A stretch of DNA of 64,000 nt from Colletes latitarsis (Eukaryota > Arthropoda > Insecta > Hymenoptera > Colletidae), in the NCBI RefSeq assembly GCF_051014445.1, contig NW_027488366.1:28290001-28354000 (forward strand). Reading direction: 5' to 3'. The notes beneath the pieces are model-generated. The model was not told where the DNA came from and ran no database searches. It saw nothing but the letters and a program-made list of their open reading frames with translations. Every line of letters starts with the position of its first letter. The stretch's first letter is position 1. The position numbers and the translations under genes were made by a program. Shown in pieces: positions 1-7,947 of the stretch.

Positions 1-722
1 GGCTTGGTTCACGTAGTAATGTGGTACCACACTGAAACATTCAATTAAACCTGGTCTTGATAAATATTTTAGAGGATAACGCATGTTAGGTTTGGGTTAG
101 GTCTAGGATTTGCCCTCATCAGGCTCATACTTTCGCATATTTCTCATACTTGATGGCTAGATCCTGGGCTGTTTCTGGATTGTATCACGTAGTAATGTGG
201 TACCACGCTGAAACAGTCGATTAAACCTGGTTTCGATCAATATTTTCGAGGATAACGCAATTCAAGTCTGGGATAGGTCTGGGATTTGACCTCATCAGAC
301 TCATACTTTCGCGTTTTTCACATACTTGTTGAACAGATCCTGGGTTTTTTCTGGTTTGGATCACGTAGTAATGTGGGGCCACACTGAAACAGTCAAGTAA
401 ACCTGGTTTCGATCAATATTTTAGAGAATAATTCATGTTAGGTCTAGGTTAGGTCTGGGATTTGCCCTCGTCAGGCTCGTTCTTTCGCATATTTCTCATA
501 CTTGATGGCTAGATCCTGGGCTTTTTCTGGATTGCATCACGTAGTAATGAAGTACAACACTGAAACAGTTAATTAAACCTGGTTTCGATCAATATTTTAG
601 AGAATAATACATGCTAGGTCTAGGTTAGGTCTGGGATTTGCCCTCATCAGGCTCATACTTTCGCATATTTCTCATACTGCATGGCTAGATCCTGGGCTGT
701 TTCTGGATTGGATCACGTAGTG
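1..722. repeat. Four-monomer satellite block, copy 1 of 4
   Basis: This roughly 4-monomer block (CTCGTAG/CACGTAG start, then a monomer with a TTCAAG/TTCAAA variant, a GTGGGGCCAC monomer and a GAAGTACAAC monomer) recurs at 3169-3890, 14271-14992 and 16911-17632. The offset to 3169 is exactly 18 monomers. The offset to 14271 is 47 monomers once the 5,998 bp of non-LTR insertion plus target duplication is subtracted. Matches were judged by eye and differ at scattered single bases. Confidence 0.8.
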
Positions 723-3168
723 ATGAAGTACAACAATGAAACAGTCAATTAAACCTGGTCTTGATAAATATTTTAGAGGATAACGCATGTTAGGTTTGGG
801 TTAGGTCTAGGATTTGCCCTCATCAGGCTCATACTTTCTCATATTTCACATACTTCATGGCTAGATCCTGGGCTGTTTCTGGATTGTATCACGTAGTAAT
901 GTGGTACCACGCTGAAACAGTCGATTAAACCTGGTTTCGATCAATATTTTAGAGGATAACACAAATTAAGTCTGGGATAGGTCTGGGATTTGACCTCATC
1001 AGACTCATACTTTCGCATTCTTCACATACTTGTTGAACGGATCCTGGGTTATTTCTGGTTTGGATCACGTAGTAATGTGGGACCACACTGAAACAGTCAA
1101 TTAAACCTGGTTTCGATCAATATTTTAGAGAATAATTCATGTTAGGTCTATGTTAGGTTTGGGATTTGCTCTCATCAGGCTCATTCTTTCGCATATTTCT
1201 CATACTTGATGGATAGATCCTGGGCTTTTTCTGGATTGCATCACGTAGTAATGTAGTACCACACTGAAACAGTCAATGAAACCTGGTTTCCATCAATATC
1301 TTAGAGGACAACGCAAGTTAGGTCTGGGATATGTCTGGGATTTGCCCTCATCAGGCGCATACTTTCGCGTTTTTCACATACTTGTTGAACAGATCCTGGA
1401 TTTTTTCTGGTTTGGATCACGTAGTAGTGTGGTACCACGCTGAAACAGTCCATTAAACCTGGTTTGGATCAATATTTTAGAGGATAACGCATGTTAGGTC
1501 TAGGTTAGGCCTGGGATTTTCACTCATCAGACTCATACTTTCGCATTCTTCACATACTTGTTGAACGGATCCTGGGTTATTTCTGGTTTGGATCACGTAG
1601 TAATGTGGGTCCACACTGAAACAGTCAATTAAACCTGGTTTCGATCAATATTTTAGAGAATAATTCATGTTAGGTCTGGGATAGGTCTAGGATTTGCCCT
1701 CATCAGGCTCTTACTTTCGCATTCTTCACATACTTGTTGAACGGATCCTGGGTTATTTCTGGTTTGGATCACGTAGTAATGTGGGACCACACTGAAACAG
1801 TCAATTAAACCTGGTTTCGATCAATATTTTAGAGAATAATTCATGTTAGGTCTATGTTAGGTCTGGGATTTGCTCTCATCAGGCTCATTCTTTCGCATAT
1901 TTCTCATACTTGATGGCTAGATCGTGGGCTGTTTCTGGATTGTATCACGTAGTAATGTGGCACCACGCTGAAACAGTCGATTAAACCTGGTTTCGATCAA
2001 TATTTCAGAGGATAACGCAAGTTAAGTCTGGGATAGGTCTGGGATTTGACCTCATCAGACTCATACTTTCGCGTTTTTCACATACTTGGTGAACAGATCC
2101 TGGGTTTTTTCTGGTTTGGATCACGTAGTAATGTGGGAGCACGCTGAAACAGTCAAGTAAACCTGGTTTCGATCAATATTTTAGAGAATAATTCATGTTA
2201 GGTCTAGGTTAGGTCGGGGATTTGCTCTCATCAGGCTCATTCTTTCGCATATTTCTCATACATGTTGAACAGATCCTGGGTTTTTTCTGGTTTGGATCAC
2301 GTAGTAATGTGGGACCACACTGAAACAATCAATTAAACCTGATCTTGATAAATATTTTAGAGGATAACGCATGTTAGGTCTGGGTTAGGTCTAGGATTTG
2401 CCCTCATCAGGCTCATACTTTCGCATATTTCTCATACTTCATGGCTAGATCCTGGGCTGTTTCTGGATTGGATCATGTAGTAATGTGGTACCACGCTGAA
2501 ACAGTCAATTAAACCTGGTTTCGATCAATATTTTAGTGGATAATGCAAGTTAGGTCTGGGATAGGTCTAGGATTTGCCCTCATCAGGCTCTTACTTTCGC
2601 ATATTTCTCATACTTCATAGCTAGATCCTGGGCTATTTCTGGATTGGATCACGTAGCAGAGTGGTACCACACTGAAACATTCAATGAAACCTGGTCTGGA
2701 TAAATATTTTAGAGGATAACGCATCTTATGTCTGGGTTAGGTCTAAGATTTGCCCTCATCAGGCTCACAGTTTAGCGTTTTTCACATACTTGTTGAACAG
2801 ATCCTGGGCTTTTTCTGGTTTGGATCACGAAGTAGTGTGGTACCTCACTGAAACAGTCCATTAAACCTGGTTTCGCTCAATATTTTAGAGGATAACGCAT
2901 GTTAGGTCTAGGTTAGGTCTGGGATTTGCTCTCATCAGGCTCATTCTTTCGCTTATTTCTCATACTTGATGGCTAGATCCTGGGCTTTTTCTGGATTGCA
3001 TCACGTAGTAATGTAGTACCACACTGAAACAGTCAACGAAACCTGGTTTCCATCAATATTTTAGAGGACAACGCAAGTTAGGTCTAGGTAAGGCCTGAGA
3101 TTTTCACTGATCAGACTCATACTTTCGCATTCTTCACATACTTGTTGAACGGATCCTGGGTTTTTTCT

Positions 3169-3890
3169 GGTTTGGTTCTCGTAGTAATGTGGTACCACAC
3201 AGAAACATTCAATTAAACCTGGTCTTGATAAATATTTTAGAGGATAACGCATGTTAGGTTTGGGTTAGGTCTAGGATTTGCCCTCATCAGGCTCATACTT
3301 TCGCATATTTCTCATACTTGATGGCTAGATCCTGGGCTGTTTCTGGATTGTATCACGTAGTAATGTGGCACCACGCTGAAACAGTCGATTAAACCTGGGT
3401 TCGATCAATATTTTCGAGGATAACGCAATTCAAATCTGGGATAGGTCTGGGATTTGACCTCATCAGACTCATACTTTCGCGTTTTTCACATACTTGTTGA
3501 ACAGATCCTGGGTTTTTTCTGGTTTGGATCACGTAGTAATGTGGGGCCACACTGAAACAGTCAAGTAAACCTGGTTTCGATCAATATTTTAGAGAATAAT
3601 TCATGTTAGGTCTAGGTTAGGTCTGGGATTTGCCCTCGTCAGGCTCATTCTTTCGCATATTTCTCATACTTGATGGCTAGATCCTGGGCTTTTTCTGGAT
3701 TGCATCACGTAGTAATGAAGTACAACACTGAAACAGTCAATCAAACCTGGTTTCGATCAATATTTTAGAGAATAATACATGCTAGGTCTAGGTTAGGTCT
3801 GGGATTTGCCATCATCAGGCTCATACTTTCGCATATTTCTCAAACTGCATGACTAGATCCTGGGCTGTTTCTGGATTGGATCACGTAGTA
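3169..3890. repeat. Four-monomer satellite block, copy 2 of 4
   Basis: This copy lies 3,168 bp (18 x 176) after the block at 1-722. It corresponds to 16911-17632 at an offset of 44 monomers plus the non-LTR insertion. It carries the same diagnostic variants (ACACAGAAACATTC, GCACCACGC, the TTCAAATC monomer). It shows that this part of the array has an imperfect higher-order period near 18 monomers, with whole-monomer gains and losses. Confidence 0.78.
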
Positions 3891-4184
3891 ATGTGGTACC
3901 ACGCTGAAACAGTCAATTAAACCTGGTTTCGATCAATATTTTAGAGGATAACGCAAGTTATGTCTGGGATAGGTCTAGGATTTGCCCTCATCAGGCTCTT
4001 ACTTTCGCATATTTCTCATACTTCATGGCTAGATCCTGGGCTATTTCTGGATTGGATCACGTAGCAAAGTGGTACCACACTGAAACATTCAATGAAACCT
4101 GGTCTGGATAAATATTTTAGAGGATAACGCATCTTATGTCTGGGTTAGGTCTAAGATTTGCCCTCATCAGGCTCACAGTTTAGC

Positions 4185-4199
4185 GTTTTTCACATACTT
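4185..4199. repeat. Left target-site duplication of the non-LTR element
   Basis: GTTTTTCACATACTT at 4185-4199 is repeated at 10183-10197. It sits at satellite monomer positions of about 128-142, over the second CTCATACTT-like copy. Its right edge merges with the poly(T), so the length is 14-15 bp with slight ambiguity. A 14-15 bp duplication fits target-primed reverse transcription by R1-clade elements. Confidence 0.93.
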
Positions 4200-4221
4200 T
4201 TTTTTTTTTTTTTTTTTTTTT
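4200..4221 (-). other. Poly(A) tail of the non-LTR element
   Basis: An uninterrupted T run on the plus strand (4198-4221, of which 4198-4199 can be assigned to the target duplication) is the poly(A) tail at the 3' end of the minus-strand element. Its length and purity argue for a recent insertion, since such runs decay by slippage and substitution. A canonical AATAAA just upstream of it is not evident. Confidence 0.93.
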
Positions 4222-4737
4222 GTCGTGGGGAAAATCTTCGAAAGACTCCCTCCCACCTCCTTGGGGAGAGGTGGGAGGGGTGTGTGGGATTCCCCGCGCC
4301 CGTACAACGACAGGCGCGGGACCTACCCACTAAAAACCCCACGGTGACCCTTCGGCACGCTTTGGGAGGATACCGGGAATCGCTCGAAGCATTCTTCCGG
4401 TATCCTCCCCGTGCCCGCGCTTTCGCGCCCATCCCCCGGGGGGACAATCGGTCCCCCCAGTAGACACACTGCCTCATAGCGGCGGGACGGGGCCACTCCA
4501 TCCCGCCGCTATCCGTCCCGGGGCCGCGTTTAGTGGCGGCTGCGAGCCCCAACTCGCAACCGCCCGCGACCCCGTTTCCTCCCCTCGGCGGCCGGGCGTT
4601 CATGGCCGCACCAGACCGCCGAGGGTGCCTCCCCTTGCGTCGGACCGGTAGGGGGAGGCACTCCTACCCCCAACCGGTCCGACCCGGCGCCGCCTGGCGG
4701 GAGGAGGGTCCCCTCAGGACCCCCCTCCCAGCCTAGG
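4222..4737 (-). other. 3' UTR of the non-LTR element, hairpin cluster
   Basis: A 516-bp noncoding stretch between the ORF2 stop and the poly(A). It contains successive inverted repeats: 4248-4259/4268-4279 (12 bp perfect), 4293-4300/4313-4320 (8), 4364-4376/4397-4409 (13 perfect, with further pairing in the loop), 4438-4445/4451-4458 (8), 4476-4487/4501-4512 (12 perfect), 4535-4546/4553-4564 (11 of 12), 4582-4591/4616-4625 (10), 4639-4649/4673-4683 (11, extendable) and 4699-4711/4717-4729 (12 of 13). In R1-clade and R2-type elements the 3' UTR RNA is recognised by the element's own reverse transcriptase, so these folds may be the recognition signal. That role is inferred. Confidence 0.8.
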
Positions 4738-7700
4738 TCATCCGCCACGCCGAGGCGGCCGCCCGCGACGCCTCGCGACCGGGCGACGACCTCGGGCCAC
4801 CGCACGAGCGCGAGCTTCAGCGCGCCGCTGAAGCTCACGCTCCCTCCCCGCGGCCTCCTTCTGCAACATTACGTTCTCGCAGAAGGAGGCCACGGCCCTC
4901 CACTTCTCCTCGCTGCCGAGCATGGCGCGCACCACGCCCGGCAGCGAGACATCCCGCCCGACGACGCCGACCAGGACACGGCGCTCCCCCTCCCACGCGG
5001 GGCATACCTCCATGGTATGATCCGCCGTGTCCTGCTCAGCGTCGCAGTGGCAGCAACGCGCCGTCGGCTCCTTCCCTATCCGGCACAGGTATCTTCCGAA
5101 GCTGCCATGCCCGGAAAATACCTGTGCCAGCCGGTAGGTGAGGCTGCCATGGCCTCTGTCCAGCCACTCCTTCAGGAGTGGCCGAACAGCCCCGACAGTC
5201 CGGTGCCCCGCGGTTGGCAGAGCCAGCCGCTCCTGCCACGCGAGCAACACGGACTGCCGGGCCTGGCGCTTCAAATTGCCCCAAGCAGGTTCCTGCCCGC
5301 CCGGGACCGCCCCCACCCCCGCGCGACGGTCGACGCGGTGCCAGTACATCACCGCGTGCGACCGCGCGAGCAGGTCCATGGGCGGCATCCCCGCTAGAAC
5401 CGTCGCCGCCTCATGTGACATGGTCCGATACCCGCGGACGACCCTGAGCGCCATGCGCCTCTGCACCCGACGCAGCATAGTCATGCTGCGCCGGGAGGCA
5501 GCCAGGTCGTCCGCCCAGACGGGGGCCCCGTATAGGGCCACCGACTGGACCATTGCCACATAGAGGTGACGAACTCGGCCCGCCGGGCCCCCCAAGTTGG
5601 GCAGGATGCGGCCCAGAGCCGCAACCATCCTTTCCAACCGGGGGACCAGGCAGCGGAAATGCTTCTCGAAACGCCAGTGGCTATCGAGGATCAGCCCCAG
5701 ATACCTGATCTGGGGCTTCACCTCGATGTCAGCCCCACCCACCCGAATCAGAGGGGGTGGCGGATCCTGCCGAGGTGAATGAAACGCAATCACCTCGGTC
5801 TTATGGACCGCCACCGTCATCCCCATCCCCCTGATCCGGTCGACGACGCGTTGCGACCCCTCCTCCGCGCGACGCATGGCCCTCCCCCAGTGCGCCCCGA
5901 CGGCCAGCACCAGTGTGTCATCCGCATAACACACCGTGCTGACGCCGTCGGGGAGGCCGGCCCGCAACACCGAGTCGTACGCGATGTTCCACAGGAGTGG
6001 CCCGAGGACCGACCCCTGCGGAACACCGCAGTACACTTCCCTCCGCATATCACCATCCCGGCCCGGATACTCGATCCACCTGCCGCGGAGATAATCCCCG
6101 ACGACCGCCCTGAGACAAGGGGGGACTCGATGATATTCGAGCCCCCTCCTTATCTCTTCCCAGGGGAGGGTGTTAAAGGCATTGGCAATATCCAAGGATA
6201 TTGCCAATGCCACTCCTCCCCGGGAGACGGCCGCCTCCGAGAGGGCCCTCACACGACCTATCGCGTCGATAGTCGATCGGCCCCCCCGGAAACCGAACTG
6301 GCAGTCGGCCAGACCGGGATCACCCCGCGACAGGTGCTCGACGAGGCGGGCAGCAATCACACGCTCGAAGAGCTTGCCCACCTCGTCGAGGAGACAAATG
6401 GGCCGGTATGCGGAGGGAGACTCCGCGGGCCGACCCTCCTTCCGGAGGAGGACCATCCTCGCCACCTTCCAACTGGGGGGGAATCGCCCGTCCCTCAGGC
6501 AGCGGTCGAACAACCGCCTGAGGTCGGCCCCAAGGACGCCCTGGGTCAAGACCCAAACCCGGCCGGGCACACCATCCGGACCCGGGGCCGTGTTACGAAC
6601 CCCGAGCCGTCTGATGGCCGCTGCCAGCTCCTCCTGCGTGACCCCCAGCTCGGCCGTCCACTCCACTGGGACAGCCGCCGCCGCCGGAGGACGCGGTCCC
6701 CTCTCCCCAATTGGGAAGAGTGTATTGACCACGTCCTCCAGCAGCCGGGGGTCAAGACCCTCGGTGACGGGGGGCGCCCACGGGCGGAGCTTATTCAGCA
6801 CCACCTTATATGGGCGCCCCCATGGATCGTCATCAAGGGTCTGGAGGAGCTCCTTCCATGCCTGGGTCTTGGCCCGTTTGATGGCGACCTGCAGAGCAAC
6901 CCGCGCCACGCGGTATGCTCCATACAGGTCATCAGCTGCCCTCGCTCGCGCCACGCCGTCGCCTGTACGTTGACGACGGCGCGCGCGGGTGTACTGGCGT
7001 CGGGCGCGGACAGTCGCGACTCGCAACTCCGCGATCGCGTCCGACCACCAGTACACCGCCCGGCGAGGAGAAGCCCGCCCGACCCGAGGCATCGCCGCGT
7101 CGCAAATACCCGCGACCAATGCTCCGAGCCGGGCGACCTCCTCCTCTATGCTCGGCAACTCGGCCGCTCCCTGCGGCCAAGTTGCAGCGAGGGCAGCTGC
7201 CATCAGGGCGTCCTTGTCCAGGCGCCGAAGCGCCCAGCGGCGTGGTGGGGTGCCACGCAAGCGGCCGTGTCGGGATGCACTCGCGGCGGCAGAGACCTCC
7301 ATCCGGATGTACCGGTGATCGGAGAGTGTCTCTGCCCCCGCGACCACGTGCCAGCCCGACACCATGCGCACGGCGTTGGGGGTCGCGAATCCAACATCCA
7401 CGATGGACCCCCCATATCGCCGCACGCATGTGTGCTCCGACCCCCGGTTCAATACCCGGAGGTCGAGCCCCGCCGCCCAATCGCCCAGGATCCCGCCGCG
7501 AACGGAGGTCCTGGGGGATCCCCAAGCCACCGACTTGGCATTAAAATCCCCCAGGACCAGCACCGGCCGGGCCGCGTAGCGCTGCACGCATGCCGCGACC
7601 TCGGCCAAGTACAGCTCGAACGCAGCGTGACCGCTACGGGGCGAAATGTAGCACCCCACCACAGCGACTCCCCCCCAGTCCACGGCGACGAATCCCCGAC

Positions 7701-7920
7701 CGCGCTCCAACAAGGAGAACGGTGGGGACCCGTCGCCCCCTCCCCATACCGTCGCCACCAAGCCGTCCGCGTCGCCCACCCAATGAGGGTGATCAGGGAC
7801 GCGGTACGGCTCGGCGGCGACCGCCAGGCCAACCCCCCACTCCGCGAGGACTTGGGACATCAAGTCCTGTGCCGCGCGGCAGTGGTTGAGGTTGGCCTGG
7901 AGGAGGAGGCGGGGCGGCAT
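4738..7920 (-). CDS. Non-LTR ORF2: endonuclease and reverse transcriptase
   Basis: A 1,060-aa polyprotein that would nick the target DNA and copy the element's RNA at the nick. The N-terminal AP-endonuclease domain spans about residues 1-210, with Asn10 (QANLNH), Glu37, Asp125/Asn127 (GDFNAKS), Asp175 and Ser-Asp-His at 200-202. Reverse transcriptase spans about 430-760, with NTAPGPDG at 443-450, catalytic Asp577 (SLDIANAF), GVPQGSVLGP at 632-641 and YADD at 665-668. A C-terminal finger has Cys956, Cys959, His968 and Cys973. No RNase H motif was recognised. The ATG overlaps the ORF1 stop as TAATG, so translation is probably by termination-reinitiation. All catalytic residues I looked for are present and the frame is unbroken. 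The order APE, RT, finger is that of the R1 clade. Confidence 0.95.
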   Translation of the reverse strand: MPPRLLLQANLNHCRAAQDLMSQVLAEWGVGLAVAAEPYRVPDHPHWVGDADGLVATVWGGGDGSPPFSLLERGRGFVAVDWGGVAVVGCYISPRSGHAAFELYLAEVAACVQRYAARPVLVLGDFNAKSVAWGSPRTSVRGGILGDWAAGLDLRVLNRGSEHTCVRRYGGSIVDVGFATPNAVRMVSGWHVVAGAETLSDHRYIRMEVSAAASASRHGRLRGTPPRRWALRRLDKDALMAAALAATWPQGAAELPSIEEEVARLGALVAGICDAAMPRVGRASPRRAVYWWSDAIAELRVATVRARRQYTRARRRQRTGDGVARARAADDLYGAYRVARVALQVAIKRAKTQAWKELLQTLDDDPWGRPYKVVLNKLRPWAPPVTEGLDPRLLEDVVNTLFPIGERGPRPPAAAAVPVEWTAELGVTQEELAAAIRRLGVRNTAPGPDGVPGRVWVLTQGVLGADLRRLFDRCLRDGRFPPSWKVARMVLLRKEGRPAESPSAYRPICLLDEVGKLFERVIAARLVEHLSRGDPGLADCQFGFRGGRSTIDAIGRVRALSEAAVSRGGVALAISLDIANAFNTLPWEEIRRGLEYHRVPPCLRAVVGDYLRGRWIEYPGRDGDMRREVYCGVPQGSVLGPLLWNIAYDSVLRAGLPDGVSTVCYADDTLVLAVGAHWGRAMRRAEEGSQRVVDRIRGMGMTVAVHKTEVIAFHSPRQDPPPPLIRVGGADIEVKPQIRYLGLILDSHWRFEKHFRCLVPRLERMVAALGRILPNLGGPAGRVRHLYVAMVQSVALYGAPVWADDLAASRRSMTMLRRVQRRMALRVVRGYRTMSHEAATVLAGMPPMDLLARSHAVMYWHRVDRRAGVGAVPGGQEPAWGNLKRQARQSVLLAWQERLALPTAGHRTVGAVRPLLKEWLDRGHGSLTYRLAQVFSGHGSFGRYLCRIGKEPTARCCHCDAEQDTADHTMEVCPAWEGERRVLVGVVGRDVSLPGVVRAMLGSEEKWRAVASFCENVMLQKEAAGRERELQRRAEARARAVARGRRPVARRRGRPPRRGG
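4812..4891 (-). repeat. Two strong hairpins in the 3' end of ORF2
   Basis: Inverted repeats GAGCTTCAGCG/CGCTGAAGCTC at 4812-4822 and 4826-4836 (11 bp, 3-nt loop) and GGCCTCCTTCTGC at 4852-4864 with its perfect complement at 4879-4891 (13 bp, 14-nt loop). They lie inside coding sequence for the last 50 residues of ORF2 and continue the hairpin series of the 3' UTR. A 12-bp stem at 4972-4983/5023-5034 follows upstream in the transcript. Confidence 0.75.
5895..5953 (-). repeat. Nested stem over the YADD codons
   Basis: Three nested perfect arms: 5895-5904/5944-5953 (10 bp), 5905-5910/5936-5941 (6 bp) and 5913-5918/5929-5934 (6 bp), so 22 pairs with tiny interruptions. The apical part (5914-5928) encodes YADDT, the reverse transcriptase motif C. 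Conserved amino acids here limit codon freedom, which makes the extensive pairing more notable. Confidence 0.75.
6178..6211 (-). repeat. 16-bp perfect inverted repeat over RT motif A
   Basis: GGCATTGGCAATATCC at 6178-6193 is followed by a 2-nt spacer and its exact complement at 6196-6211. This is the longest perfect stem seen in the element. It encodes about residues 570-581 of ORF2, including the catalytic Asp577 codon (6190-6192) beside the loop. It could form an RNA hairpin in the transcript or a cruciform in DNA. Confidence 0.85.
7507..7558 (-). repeat. 13-bp inverted repeat in the endonuclease region
   Basis: GGTCCTGGGGGAT at 7507-7519 pairs perfectly with 7546-7558. A second 5-bp stem (7522-7526/7534-7538) is nested in the 26-nt loop. 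The encoded segment is the endonuclease GDFNAKS region. It is one of a series of long stems spread along the element. Confidence 0.75.
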
Positions 7921-7947
7921 TAATTAATGGCCGCGCCAGCCTCCTCC
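7902..7947 (-). promoter_or_regulatory. TAATG stop-start junction inside a hairpin
   Basis: The ORF1 stop TAA (7920-7922, minus strand) shares its last A with the ORF2 ATG (7918-7920), giving TAATG. UAAUG termination-reinitiation is established for the R1-clade element SART1, and the same arrangement here suggests the same mechanism. The junction lies in the perfect palindrome CATTAATTAATG (7918-7929). Flanking arms GCGG/CCGC (7914-7917/7931-7934) and a 9-bp stem (7902-7910/7939-7947) complete about 19 pairs with small bulges. Whether the structure stalls the ribosome is inference. Confidence 0.82.

Larger units (their letters stand above)
1..4199. repeat. 176-bp satellite array, segment A1
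   Basis: About 24 head-to-tail monomers of a 176-bp satellite. Taking CACGTAGT as monomer position 1, the landmarks are a GTGGTACCAC dyad at 12-21, AATATT near 54-59, two adjacent 11-bp TTAGGTCTRGG-like motifs at 77-87 and 88-98, and two CTCATACTT copies at 115-123 and 134-142. CACG occurs at 10, 186, 362 and 538, and the series reaches 4058 with no net length change (23 x 176). The segment ends in the left target duplication of the non-LTR element. No gene is visible. Short minus-strand open frames here are satellite frames repeated elsewhere in the array. Confidence 0.97.

Noticed and set aside
3061..3252. Repeated 60- to 90-residue minus-strand open frames in the satellite (also at 12227, 12907, 16803, 32665, 49934, 63649 and elsewhere)
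   Set aside because: They are frames through one satellite monomer plus a little, recurring wherever the same variants recur. 176 is not a multiple of 3, so the frame cannot extend, and there is no gene context.
1..4199. CRISPR array
   Set aside because: The 176-bp units are contiguous monomers without unique spacers, and the context is eukaryotic.
1..4199. CENP-B box in the monomer
   Set aside because: TTCG occurs (GGTTTCGATC), but the required CGGG half is absent, so no box is supported. A centromeric role is neither shown nor excluded.
4185..4199. Telomere-repeat-specific insertion of the TRAS/SART type
   Set aside because: The insertion is about 30-50 bp away from the TTAGG-like motifs of the monomer, not within them.
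5779..7923. 714-residue plus-strand open frame opposite ORF2
   Set aside because: Antisense shadow of a GC-rich coding region with few TA-containing codons. It has no recognisable domain, while the minus strand carries the full endonuclease-RT motifs.
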